Position numbers and translations under genes: made by a program
Assembly: GCA_965215845.1 (NCBI GenBank)
Contig: CBDCEL010000004.1
Span: forward strand, 124,001 to 188,000
DNA length: 64,000 nt
Reading direction: 5' to 3'
DNA from: Aurantibacter_A sp965215845
Lineage (GTDB): Bacteria; Bacteroidota; Bacteroidia; Flavobacteriales; Flavobacteriaceae
Notes under the pieces: generated by a model
The model's input: only the letters and a program-made list of their open reading frames with translations
What the model was told of the DNA's origin: nothing
Database searches by the model: none
Shown here: one piece after another, positions 33,101 to 41,233 of the stretch
Numbering within the stretch: position 1 is the first letter of the stretch
Layout: each line of letters begins with the position of its first letter

Positions 33101-34444
33101 ATGAGCCTGAACCAATTAAATGCGATTTCGCCAATAGACGGGCGTTACAGGAATAAAGTCGAAAACCTTTCCGCCTATTTTTCTGAAGAGGCATTGATAA
33201 AATACCGCGTACAGGTCGAGATCGAATATTTCATAGCCTTGTGTGAGATTCCGCTGCCTCAATTGACCGAATTCGACAGCGGCAAGTTTGGTTCGCTTCG
33301 TGAGATATACACCAATTTCGATACCGTCGATGCCAAAGAAATCAAAGAATTGGAACTGACCACCAATCATGACGTCAAAGCGGTCGAATATTTCATCAAA
33401 AAGAAATTCGATGTATTGGGACTGGAGACCTACAAGGAATTCATCCATTTCGGCCTTACCTCCCAGGATATCAACAACACGGCCATTCCGCTGTCGATCA
33501 AAGATGCCATGAACGATGTTTATGTGCCCAAATATTTTGAGTTGCTCAAGAAGTTGGAAGAATTGGTGGCCGACTGGACAAACATCCCCATGCTGGCAAG
33601 AACCCATGGGCAACCTGCCTCCCCCACCCGTTTGGGAAAGGAAATCGAGGTCTTTGCCGTTCGGTTAAAAGAACAATTCAATCTTTTGAACGACATACCC
33701 AGCGCCGCCAAATTTGGAGGTGCAACAGGAAACTACAATGCACACAAAGTTGCATACCCTGATATCGACTGGAAGGAGTTTGGTCAGCGATTCGTTCAGG
33801 AAAAACTGGGACTGCACCATTCTTTTCCGACAACCCAAATTGAACACTACGACCATATGGCCGCGTTGTTCGATTGTATGAAACGCATCAACACCATCAT
33901 CATAGATCTCAATAGGGATTTCTGGACATATGTATCGATGGACTACTTCAAGCAAAAAATAAAAAAAGGTGAGATAGGTTCTTCGGCCATGCCGCATAAG
34001 GTAAACCCAATAGATTTTGAAAACTCCGAAGGAAATCTAGGAATCGCAAATGCGATCTTTGAACATTTGTCGTCTAAATTGCCCATCTCACGATTACAGC
34101 GAGATCTTACAGACAGTACCGTACTCCGGAATGTCGGAACCCCCTTTGGGCACACGATGATCGCCTTTCAGTCTACACTAAAGGGATTGGGCAAATTGTT
34201 GTTGAACGCGGAAAGGTTCGAGGAAGATCTTCAGAAGAACTGGGCAGTTGTAGCAGAGGCCATTCAAACCATTTTGAGACGCGAGGGTTATCCGAATCCG
34301 TATGAGGCTTTAAAGGGGTTGACTCGAACGAACGATAAAATCGATCAAAAATCAATTTCCGATTTTATCGAGACCTTAGACGTTTCCGAAGATATAAGAA
34401 CCGAGCTGAAAAAGATAACGCCACAAAATTATACCGGGATATAG
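33101..34444 (+). CDS. purB: Adenylosuccinate lyase
   Basis: A 447-residue fumarase/aspartase-superfamily enzyme that cleaves SAICAR and adenylosuccinate in purine synthesis. It has the flexible-loop signature GSSAMPHKVNPIDFENSEGN with catalytic Ser, and HFGLTSQDINNTA and TRTHGQPASPT-like segments (here ARTHGQPASPTRLGKE) bearing catalytic histidines. Length and start (MSLNQLNAISPIDGRY) are standard. A strong terminator follows. Confidence 0.97.
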   Translation: MSLNQLNAISPIDGRYRNKVENLSAYFSEEALIKYRVQVEIEYFIALCEIPLPQLTEFDSGKFGSLREIYTNFDTVDAKEIKELELTTNHDVKAVEYFIKKKFDVLGLETYKEFIHFGLTSQDINNTAIPLSIKDAMNDVYVPKYFELLKKLEELVADWTNIPMLARTHGQPASPTRLGKEIEVFAVRLKEQFNLLNDIPSAAKFGGATGNYNAHKVAYPDIDWKEFGQRFVQEKLGLHHSFPTTQIEHYDHMAALFDCMKRINTIIIDLNRDFWTYVSMDYFKQKIKKGEIGSSAMPHKVNPIDFENSEGNLGIANAIFEHLSSKLPISRLQRDLTDSTVLRNVGTPFGHTMIAFQSTLKGLGKLLLNAERFEEDLQKNWAVVAEAIQTILRREGYPNPYEALKGLTRTNDKIDQKSISDFIETLDVSEDIRTELKKITPQNYTGI

Positions 34445-34461
34445 GCCTTCGAACAAGCAAT

Positions 34462-34491
34462 AAAAAAAGACCGCGTGCGCGGTCTTTTTTT
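34462..34491. terminator. Bidirectional terminator between purB and the MscS gene
   Basis: A 7-bp stem GACCGCG/CGCGGTC (34469-34475 with 34478-34484) is flanked by seven A on the left and seven T on the right, so it works in both directions for the convergent purB and mscS genes. Confidence 0.93.
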
Positions 34492-34512
34492 GTTTCCATT
34501 GATGTGGCATGC

Positions 34513-35328
34513 CTATCCGGCTTTCTGAATTTCCACTCCGTGTGGGTAAGGAATTTCGATATTAGCGGCATCCAAGGCCAGTTTTGTTTTTTCGATGGTA
34601 CCAAAATAGACATCCCAGTAATCTTCCGGTTTGCAATAGGGCCGTACAGCAAAGTTTACCGAACTATCGGCCAACTCACAAACATTTACAGAAGGTGCCG
34701 GATCTTTTAGAACCTTTGGATTGGAGGTAAGAACCTCCATCAAGACTTCTTTTGTCTTCTTGATATCTTCATCGTAACCTACACCGACGACCGTGTCAAC
34801 ACGAATCTGTCCTTCCTCGGTATAGTTGATGATGTTTCCGTTACCCATTGCCCCGTTCGGCACGATGGCCAATTTGTTGTCGGGCGTGACTAACTTCGTT
34901 GTGAAAATTTCGATTTCCTTGACCACGCCGATTACGTCTTGGGCTTCAATCAAATCTCCGATTTTATAGGGCTTGAAAATCATAAGCAACACCCCTCCCG
35001 CGAAATTGGCAAGGGATCCCTGCAATGCTAGACCAACGGCAAGACCAGCAGCGGCTATAACGGCTGCAAAGGTGGTGACATTGACTCCTAAACTTGAAAT
35101 AATGGCCAAGATCAGTAAAATCTTGAGGGCCCATGACGCAAGGTTTATCAAGAATTTCTGTAAAGATTCCTCGTAATTGCTTTTCGCCATCGACTTTCTC
35201 AGTACCTTAATAATCTTCTTGATGATCCATGACCCGATAATGTAAATTACAATTGCCGCCAATACTTTTGGGGCATATTCCTTTGCTAAATCAATTGCAT
35301 AGCTAATCCATTCCTGTGCTTTTTCCAT
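34513..35328 (-). CDS. MscS-family small-conductance mechanosensitive channel
   Basis: A 271-residue channel: three N-terminal transmembrane helices, the third being the pore helix (TTFAAVIAAAGLAVGLALQGSLANFAGGVLLMIFKPY), then the beta-domain (IGDLIEAQDVIGVVKEIEIFTTKL...VPNGAMGNGNIINY) and a C-terminal alpha/beta domain. It releases solutes on hypo-osmotic shock. I chose ATG 35328 (MEKAQEWISYAI); in-frame ATGs upstream give a 28-residue extension not seen in the family. Confidence 0.94.
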   Translation of the reverse strand: MEKAQEWISYAIDLAKEYAPKVLAAIVIYIIGSWIIKKIIKVLRKSMAKSNYEESLQKFLINLASWALKILLILAIISSLGVNVTTFAAVIAAAGLAVGLALQGSLANFAGGVLLMIFKPYKIGDLIEAQDVIGVVKEIEIFTTKLVTPDNKLAIVPNGAMGNGNIINYTEEGQIRVDTVVGVGYDEDIKKTKEVLMEVLTSNPKVLKDPAPSVNVCELADSSVNFAVRPYCKPEDYWDVYFGTIEKTKLALDAANIEIPYPHGVEIQKAG

Positions 35329-35420
35329 AATGTGGTTGTTAATGTTTATAGTTAAGCGACCAATATATGAAGAAGGTTTTAAAAAAGTAAGGGCCATGAA
35401 AATTCTTAACATATGTACAT

Positions 35421-35454
35421 AAAAAAACCCCGTAAAGACCGAAGCTTTACGGGG
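35421..35454 (-). terminator. Terminator of the ECF sigma/DUF4252 operon
   Basis: A 10-bp stem CCCCGTAAAG/CTTTACGGGG (35428-35437 with 35445-35454), 7-base loop, followed on the minus strand by seven T. It lies 21 bases after the last DUF4252 gene. Confidence 0.93.
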
Positions 35455-35475
35455 CGATTTTTGAGTTAGTTTATT

Positions 35476-36009
35476 TTATTTGAAAAAGCCTTCCAACTGT
35501 TCTAGGCCCTCGCCCTTATAGTCGGACTTTTCGATGGCTTTGATCAATTCCATCAGGTGTTGGGGCTTCATGTCATCGCCCAAAACACGAACAAGTGCAA
35601 ACCCCTTGTCGTCACTGCTTCCGTAAATGACCACCTCGTCAATGGCATCATCATCGCCCAGATATTGCACACTGGCTTTTCCCATTCCGGTGTTCACCTT
35701 CATGAGCTCATTGAACTGATCGTTTTTCAAAATGGTCTTTACATTTTCCTTTTCCTTTGAATACTCGACCACGTTCTTTTTTGTTTTCTTAAATGCCAAA
35801 ATATTAAGCTTTTGAAATGACTCAACTGCCTCGCGCTGAGAGGCCGTTAAATCCACTTCCTCTAAATTCAAGACACTGGTCGGGATATCCAACTTCAAAA
35901 AATTGGGATTATCGGAATTGTCGACATAGTATTCCTGTAGGCTTTGCGTGGATGAACAGGATACCGCCAAAAAAGCTATCGCTGCTACTAGTGTTATTAA
36001 TTTTTTCAT
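35476..36009 (-). CDS. DUF4252 lipoprotein (paralogue B)
   Basis: A 177-residue exported lipoprotein (lipobox AVSC, Cys18) of the DUF4252 family, with SVLNLEEVDLTASQREAVESFQKLNILAF and VVIYGSSDDKGFALVRVLGDDMKPQHLMELIKAIE motifs. I chose ATG 36009, which gives a classical signal peptide; longer in-frame starts run through the hairpin at 36040-36079. It is the last gene of the sigma factor operon and a paralogue of the gene before it. DUF4252 proteins often accompany ECF sigma factors in Bacteroidota; their function is unknown. Confidence 0.88.
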   Translation of the reverse strand: MKKLITLVAAIAFLAVSCSSTQSLQEYYVDNSDNPNFLKLDIPTSVLNLEEVDLTASQREAVESFQKLNILAFKKTKKNVVEYSKEKENVKTILKNDQFNELMKVNTGMGKASVQYLGDDDAIDEVVIYGSSDDKGFALVRVLGDDMKPQHLMELIKAIEKSDYKGEGLEQLEGFFK

Positions 36010-36039
36010 TTTTTCGATTTTTTGATTGAATGTCAATTG

Positions 36040-36079
36040 GTAATGGCAGTTGGTAGGTAGATTTGCCAACTGCCATTAC
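36040..36079 (-). other. 14-bp perfect hairpin between the two DUF4252 genes
   Basis: GTAATGGCAGTTGG (36040-36053) pairs with CCAACTGCCATTAC (36066-36079) across a 12-base loop. No T-run follows on the minus strand, so it is not a classical terminator. It may set the relative amounts of the two mRNA halves by processing or stabilisation. Confidence 0.6.
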
Positions 36080-36093
36080 TACCTCTTTGATTG

Positions 36094-36654
36094 TTATTCT
36101 CCCTTTTTATCGGATGCCTTTTCCAATTGCTTTCCTCCCGGAAGGTCCATCTTATCAGTCAATTTTCCGATTTTACGAAGGTCGATATCGCCGGTCAAAG
36201 AAAGTAAGACCGTTTCCATTTTTCTTCCTTCGATTTCAATATCCTTGTCCTCCAGTCCGGTGACGAACATCAATAGTTCTTTGACATGATCGTCGTCTTT
36301 ACCTTCCTTGACATAAAACTTCACATTGGAATCCCCATCACGTACGCGCATCAACTCCTCATAGGTAGAGCCTTTCAATCTGTTTGAGACCCACCCGTCG
36401 ATATCACTTGATATAGAGGCCTCAGCGGTAGTAATAACCCTGAAACTCGTGATTGAATTGACGAGCTCGAAAAACTCCTGTGCTTCGGGATCATCTGAAC
36501 TTACACTCATTTTACCGAGCATCTGAAACATTTTGGGCTGCATCGCCACAAATGTCACATCGTCATTATCTTCGTATTTCTCAAAAATATCTTGACTGTA
36601 AATGAAGGTCGGCAACAAGGCCACCAATAATATTGCAATTTGTTTTTTCATCAT
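36094..36654 (-). CDS. DUF4252 exported protein (paralogue A)
   Basis: A 186-residue DUF4252 protein with a signal peptide cleaved near residue 21 (FIYSQ). Unlike paralogue B it has no lipobox cysteine, so it should be periplasmic and soluble. The DUF4252 core has VTFVAMQPKMFQMLGKM, SITSFRVITTAEA, SNVKFYVKEGKDDDHVKELLMFV and SLTGDIDLRKIGKL. It lies 31 bases after the anti-sigma gene. The basic/acidic tail KASDKKGE is short. Confidence 0.88.
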   Translation of the reverse strand: MMKKQIAILLVALLPTFIYSQDIFEKYEDNDDVTFVAMQPKMFQMLGKMSVSSDDPEAQEFFELVNSITSFRVITTAEASISSDIDGWVSNRLKGSTYEELMRVRDGDSNVKFYVKEGKDDDHVKELLMFVTGLEDKDIEIEGRKMETVLLSLTGDIDLRKIGKLTDKMDLPGGKQLEKASDKKGE

Positions 36655-36685
36655 GTTTAATTTAATCTTAGTACATAAAGTACCC

Positions 36686-37114
36686 TTAGTTTTTAATCAA
36701 AAATTTATTCGTGTTTTTCTCGAATTCCCCCAAATGGGAAATCTGTTGTGTACCCATATTGAAATTATCACCAAGTAAGGCCAAGGCTTCTTGGGCCGCT
36801 GCTATTTCCTCTTGTGTGTAAACCTCCTCAATGGTTTTGGTTTTGGGCTGATTAAAATACAACCCTATGCAAATCGCGACCGCCGCGGCTGCAGATATCC
36901 ATCCGTATCGTCTCTTTCTAGGTTTTAATGGAACCTGCTTCGTAAAGCGTTCTTTCTTTGCGTTTGAAAAATATTGAAACATGGGGGCATACTGTTCAAG
37001 ATGTGGTGCTACACTTTCCTGTGAGAAGTAGTCTCGCAATGCTTCTTCCTCAGCTACCGTTGTGGTCGCCTCAAAATACTTTTCAATTAATTTTTCGATC
37101 TTATCCAATTCCAT
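36686..37114 (-). CDS. Probable anti-sigma factor, single-pass membrane protein
   Basis: A 142-residue protein with a cytoplasmic helical part (1-65, IEKLIEKYFEATTTVAEEEALRDYF), a basic stop-transfer (KPRKRRYG), one transmembrane helix (about 71-87) and a short external tail (88-142). No zinc-binding HxxxCxxC motif is present. Position directly after, and overlapping by 14 bases, the ECF sigma gene argues that it is the cognate anti-sigma factor. The family is weakly conserved in sequence, so the call rests mainly on topology and context. Confidence 0.75.
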   Translation of the reverse strand: MELDKIEKLIEKYFEATTTVAEEEALRDYFSQESVAPHLEQYAPMFQYFSNAKKERFTKQVPLKPRKRRYGWISAAAAVAICIGLYFNQPKTKTIEEVYTQEEIAAAQEALALLGDNFNMGTQQISHLGEFEKNTNKFLIKN

Positions 37115-37610
37115 AACTATGTTTTTCCAATAATTTTTCCCTGACTATTTTTCGTGCCCGCGATAAGGCAACCCTGACAGCGGTCGGTTTCATATCGAGC
37201 ATCTCCCCTATTTCGTCAAAATCATATTGCTCTACGTCCCTCAACTGTAAGACCATTTTTTGTTGCTCTGGCAGCTCTTCCATTATTTTTTCCACCCATG
37301 AGACACTATCGGCCGCTTCTACCTGTTTTTGTAAAGAACTGCTCTCATCTCCATAATTGCTATGTACCAATTTTAGGTTACCGGCCTGCTTTGACTTTAA
37401 TCTGTCCAAGCAAAAATTCTTTGTCATCGTCATGGCAAAGGCCTCAACATTTTTATATTCTTCGATGGCGTCGTTCTTTGACCATAGTTTCAACAGTATT
37501 TCCTGGGTGGCATCCTCGGCCTCTTCAGTGGATACCAATAAGCGCTTTGCCATTCGAAAAAGCTTGTCTTTAAAGGGCATTACGATGTTTAAAAACTCCG
37601 ATTGCTGCAT
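37101..37610 (-). CDS. ECF-type RNA polymerase sigma factor
   Basis: A 169-residue sigma-70 family factor with only regions 2 and 4. Region 2 is LFRMAKRLLVSTEEAEDATQEILLKLWSK; region 4 is LPEQQKMVLQLRDVEQYDFDEIGEMLDMKPTAVRVALSRARKIVREKL. First gene of an operon with an anti-sigma and two DUF4252 genes, probably autoregulated. No TAnnTTTG box is seen in the 207-base upstream gap, which fits transcription by an alternative holoenzyme. Confidence 0.93.
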   Translation of the reverse strand: MQQSEFLNIVMPFKDKLFRMAKRLLVSTEEAEDATQEILLKLWSKNDAIEEYKNVEAFAMTMTKNFCLDRLKSKQAGNLKLVHSNYGDESSSLQKQVEAADSVSWVEKIMEELPEQQKMVLQLRDVEQYDFDEIGEMLDMKPTAVRVALSRARKIVREKLLEKHSYGIG

Positions 37611-37817
37611 TTTTGGTCGTTGTTGTGTAATCGTTGTTATCCGGCTACATTTTCAAGACGAATTATAACGAATATTGTTACAATTATATTCTTATTCCTA
37701 TTTATTTGAGTAAATTGTTCGACTAAAAAATAGCTAGTTACGGTAATCAACAAAGGATAAAAGCGACTTATCGAACGATAATGGCATTTTATCGATTTCT
37801 CTAAAAAATCAAATTCT

Positions 37818-39392
37818 ATGAAAAAGTACTTTATTTTACTCCTCGCCCTGGGCTTTGCTCTAATAAACTGTAAGAAGAACGATGATCCGGCCATTGATGC
37901 CATACAAGTAGAGCCCGAGGAAGAGCAACAAGAGGAGCAGCAAGAAGAACCAAAAACGAGAGGTGATTATCCAGTTCAGGATTTTATGTGGCAAACAATG
38001 AACTTCTATTACCTCTGGCAGGGCGATGTGGCCAATTTGGCAGATTCGAGCTTCCCTGAACTTGAGGATCCATCGTACGTACAGTTCTTGAGTTCGCGCA
38101 TGGATCCAGCGGATTTTTACTATGCCGATCTTTGCTATATGCATAGAAACATCGTGGGTAACGATGCCGCGGTAGACCGGTTTTCTGCCCATCGCGAAAA
38201 CTATAAAGACCTGGTTCAAATTTTTCAGGGTATTACCAAGAGTAACGGTCTTGAGTTTGGCCTTTCCCTTTATGGCGAAGGAGAAGACGTTTTGGGCTTT
38301 GTGAATTACATTGTAAAAGACTCCGATGCGTCCACAAAGGATATAGCCCGGGGAGATATTTTTACCGGAGTAAACGGAATTTCCCTGAATCTTGATAATT
38401 ATATAGAATTATTGTTCGGTGATGCCGACACCTACACGCTGAATATGGTGGATATAGTTGACAACACCTTGGTACCCAATGGCAAGGAAGTTACCTTGAC
38501 AAAATTCGAGGGTTTGGAAGAAGATCCCATACTCGTGACCAATATTGTTGAGCGGGGTGATAAAAAAATTGCTTATTTGATGTATAACCAATTTGTTGGA
38601 GGTTCTGGAGAGCGGTTAAATGAGGTGTTCGCCGACTTTAAGGCCGCCAATGTTACGGACCTAGTTTTGGATTTACGCTATAATTCAGGTGGAAGTGGAT
38701 ATACGGCCGCTATTTTAGCCAGTCTTATTATCGATGCCGATGAGTCCAAGATTTTTTTCCGGGACAGATATAACTCGAAATTCGAAGCAGTTCTTGACCC
38801 AGAAGATGTAGAGAATCCGTTTTATAGTACCACTGGAACGGCATTTGGCAATTCTGACGCCCCATTGAACAATTTGAACCTCAATAAGGTCTATATTTTG
38901 GCCACTGACAGTTCTGCCTCCGCCAGTGAATTGGTCATGGTAGGTCTTGAGCCCTATATCGATGTTGTTCATATCGGTTCGACAACAGTGGGAAAAAATC
39001 AGGGTTCAAGCACCTATGTCGATGATCCTGAAAATGGCAATTGGTATGACCCTGACCGTGAAGAACAGATTAACCCAGACAATCAGTGGGGCCTTCAACC
39101 GATTATTGTAATCGCAGAAAATTCGGCAGGTTTCTCTGAATATACCAACGGCCTGGTACCCGACATACCACTTTTGGAGGATATAGCCAACCTAGGAGTT
39201 CTAGGTGATCCTGAAGAACCCTTGTTCGCAAAAGCTATAGAAGAAATAACGGGTATTAGCTCTAAACGCGGTTTCGATGTTCAAATGCCCGTCGATTTGG
39301 TCAAACATTCAAAAATGTTCACCCCATTTTGGGACCAATATCAAATGGCCAAGGCTCCTGCATCTCTTAAGGAACATTTCATAAAAAGATAA
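37818..39392 (+). CDS. S41 (C-terminal processing) peptidase lipoprotein 1
   Basis: A 524-residue lipoprotein (lipobox LINC, Cys18) with a Glu/Gln-rich linker (32-45), an N-terminal helical domain (residues 55-135), a degenerate PDZ-like segment (145-240, with IARGDIFTGVNG) and an S41 protease domain. Catalytic Ser368 (middle of SASASE) and Lys393 (VGKN) are 25 residues apart as in Prc/CtpA. A close tandem paralogue follows. These cell-surface S41 lipoproteins probably degrade or process envelope or external proteins; the substrate is unknown. Confidence 0.92.
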   Translation: MKKYFILLLALGFALINCKKNDDPAIDAIQVEPEEEQQEEQQEEPKTRGDYPVQDFMWQTMNFYYLWQGDVANLADSSFPELEDPSYVQFLSSRMDPADFYYADLCYMHRNIVGNDAAVDRFSAHRENYKDLVQIFQGITKSNGLEFGLSLYGEGEDVLGFVNYIVKDSDASTKDIARGDIFTGVNGISLNLDNYIELLFGDADTYTLNMVDIVDNTLVPNGKEVTLTKFEGLEEDPILVTNIVERGDKKIAYLMYNQFVGGSGERLNEVFADFKAANVTDLVLDLRYNSGGSGYTAAILASLIIDADESKIFFRDRYNSKFEAVLDPEDVENPFYSTTGTAFGNSDAPLNNLNLNKVYILATDSSASASELVMVGLEPYIDVVHIGSTTVGKNQGSSTYVDDPENGNWYDPDREEQINPDNQWGLQPIIVIAENSAGFSEYTNGLVPDIPLLEDIANLGVLGDPEEPLFAKAIEEITGISSKRGFDVQMPVDLVKHSKMFTPFWDQYQMAKAPASLKEHFIKR

Positions 39393-39451
39393 CCTCCCTA
39401 TTTAAACATGACCGTTTGCACGCTTTAAATTGTTGAATTTTTGCCTCGATG

Positions 39452-39464
39452 TGTGAATTTCACA
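39452..39464. promoter_or_regulatory. Perfect palindrome TGTGAATTTCACA upstream of S41 peptidase 2
   Basis: A 13-base perfect dyad (TGTGAA-T-TTCACA) in the 262-base gap between the two S41 genes. It resembles a Crp/Fnr-family half-site pair in form. It is a candidate operator, not a proven site. Confidence 0.35.
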
Positions 39465-39494
39465 ATGCCGTGGGAATGCATAATTGGCATCTAG

Positions 39495-39502
39495 TAATTT
39501 TG
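39495..39502 (+). promoter_or_regulatory. Putative -7 box TAATTTTG of S41 peptidase 2
   Basis: An exact TAnnTTTG match that would give a leader of about 150 bases containing the palindrome at 39557-39574. Confidence 0.4.
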
Positions 39503-39556
39503 CGAGCTTCAAGTTTTTTGCCCTTGTAAATAATTTGCACGACCATAAACTAAATC

Positions 39557-39574
39557 TTAACGTATGTACGTTAA
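39557..39574. promoter_or_regulatory. Palindrome TTAACGTA-TG-TACGTTAA upstream of S41 peptidase 2
   Basis: An 8-bp perfect inverted repeat with a 2-base spacer, 80 bases before the lipoprotein start at 39655. It could be a DNA operator or a leader hairpin; there is no T-run that would make it a terminator. Confidence 0.4.
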
Positions 39575-39654
39575 ACATATTAGTCTACGGAGTAGAAAAT
39601 TACATCTCTTGGAACGATTATTGTAAAATGAAAAAGAAAATTAAAGAAAAAGCT

Positions 39655-41124
39655 ATGAAAAAGTATTTCCTGTTACTGATTGCAACCGGATTGTTGGTCG
39701 GTGGGTGTAAAAATGATGACAATGGAGGGGTCGACCCAAACATCCCAAATCCGGATCCTGGAGCAGCGGTAGCAACTCAAGATTTCATGTATAGAGCAAT
39801 GAACAGTTGGTATTTTTGGCAAGCCGATGTCCCAGATCTGGCAGATGACCGCTTTTCGAATTCAGAGGATTATACGGCTTTCCTGGCATCGGAAAGTGAT
39901 CCTGGTAAATTCTTCGATGACAAGCTGCTCTTTACCGAAGATCGGTTTAGCTTTTATTCGGATGACTATAAAGAGTTGACACAACAGCTTTCAGGTATCT
40001 CGAAAAGCCATGGGATGGAATTCGGACTCGTACGATTTTCGGGAAGTGACGATATTTTCGGGTACGTCTGGTACATTGTGCCTGGCTCTGATGCCGCCAC
40101 CAAGGATATAAGCAGAGGCGAAATTTTTACCGGGGTAAATGGTCAAACCTTGAATCTGACCAACTATACCACCTTATTGTTCGGTGATTTGGACACTTTT
40201 ACCTTGAATATGGCCGATATCGTAGGTGACGAAGTAACGCCCAATGACAAAGAGGTGGTCTTGACAAAACAGGAAGGCCTTATGGAGAACCCTGTCTTTT
40301 TGGACAAGATCTTTGAAATAGGGGGCAAGAAAATTGGTTATCTGGTCTATAACGGTTTTACCAATGAATATGACGAGCAGTTGAACGAGGCATTCGGTCG
40401 CTTTGTGGCAGGAGGAGTCAATGAATTGGTCTTGGATTTCCGCTATAACCCCGGAGGTTCGGTAAACAGTGCAAGATTAATTTCAAGCATGGTCTATGGC
40501 ACCCACACCAATGATATATTTCTAAGACAGCGATGGAATGACAAGTGGCAGGCTAAATTTGGTGAAGATCAATTGGTAGATAAATTCGCTGACAAAACAG
40601 AGGCAGGTACAGCTGTGAACACATTGAACTTGAACAAGGTCTATATTTTGGCCACAAATAGCTCAGCTTCCGCGAGCGAGTTGGTCATCAATAGCCTCAG
40701 ACCCTATGTCGAAGTGGTACATATAGGCGAGGCCACCAGAGGCAAAAATGAATTTTCACTGACCATGGTCGATGATTCCGGTAGCCCTGATTTTCCCTAC
40801 TTATATACACCGAGTCGAGAAGACAAAATCAATCCTAATAACAAATGGGCCATTCAACCCTTATGCGGACGTAATGAGAATGCCGATGGGTTTTCAGACT
40901 ATACGGACGGATTGGTTCCAGACATCGAATTACAAGAGGATTTGGCTAATTTGGGAGTTTTAGGTGACCAAAATGAGCCCCTTCTGGCAAGGGCGATACA
41001 AGAGATCAACGGAGCTTCGGGAAAAAGGGATTTCTCGGTCAGAATGCCGGCCAAGATGATGACGAACACCAAAATGTTCAAGCCGTTGAAAGATAATATG
41101 TATATCGAAAACCCTTTTAAGTAA
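39655..41124 (+). CDS. S41 (C-terminal processing) peptidase lipoprotein 2
   Basis: A 489-residue paralogue of the preceding gene: lipoprotein signal (VGGC, Cys18), degenerate PDZ-like segment (DISRGEIFTGVNG), and S41 dyad Ser339/Lys364, again 25 apart. I chose ATG 39655 because it gives MKKYFLLLIATG, matching the first paralogue's MKKYFILLLALG; an in-frame ATG at 39628 is possible, and the longer reading frame from 39484 is leader sequence. The two proteins share long identical stretches such as LNLNKVYILAT and SSASASELV, so this is a gene duplication. Confidence 0.92.
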   Translation: MKKYFLLLIATGLLVGGCKNDDNGGVDPNIPNPDPGAAVATQDFMYRAMNSWYFWQADVPDLADDRFSNSEDYTAFLASESDPGKFFDDKLLFTEDRFSFYSDDYKELTQQLSGISKSHGMEFGLVRFSGSDDIFGYVWYIVPGSDAATKDISRGEIFTGVNGQTLNLTNYTTLLFGDLDTFTLNMADIVGDEVTPNDKEVVLTKQEGLMENPVFLDKIFEIGGKKIGYLVYNGFTNEYDEQLNEAFGRFVAGGVNELVLDFRYNPGGSVNSARLISSMVYGTHTNDIFLRQRWNDKWQAKFGEDQLVDKFADKTEAGTAVNTLNLNKVYILATNSSASASELVINSLRPYVEVVHIGEATRGKNEFSLTMVDDSGSPDFPYLYTPSREDKINPNNKWAIQPLCGRNENADGFSDYTDGLVPDIELQEDLANLGVLGDQNEPLLARAIQEINGASGKRDFSVRMPAKMMTNTKMFKPLKDNMYIENPFK

Positions 41125-41151
41125 GATAATTTTCACCGAAGGACATCGACA

Positions 41152-41210
41152 AAAAATAAATAAGGGCGGTCAATACGAAGTCGAATTTTCGGGACTGTAC
41201 CGACCGCCCT
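41152..41210 (-). terminator. Terminator of btuB
   Basis: A 9-bp stem AGGGCGGTC/GACCGCCCT (41163-41171 with 41202-41210) with a 30-base loop containing CGAATTTTCG; on the minus strand it is followed by TTATTTATTTTTT. It ends btuB transcripts and may also serve the convergent S41 gene. Confidence 0.7.
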
Positions 41211-41233
41211 CATTTGACACTTTAAGTGCTTTC

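Noticed and set aside
37631..37817. Possible small RNA or attachment site in the gap upstream of S41 peptidase 1
   Set aside because: The AT-rich gap has no stable hairpin with a T-run and no direct repeats; I see nothing that needs more than two divergent promoters.
39484..39654. Longer N-terminus of S41 peptidase 2
   Set aside because: The extra residues precede a perfect lipoprotein signal that matches the paralogue; the stretch holds promoter-like elements.
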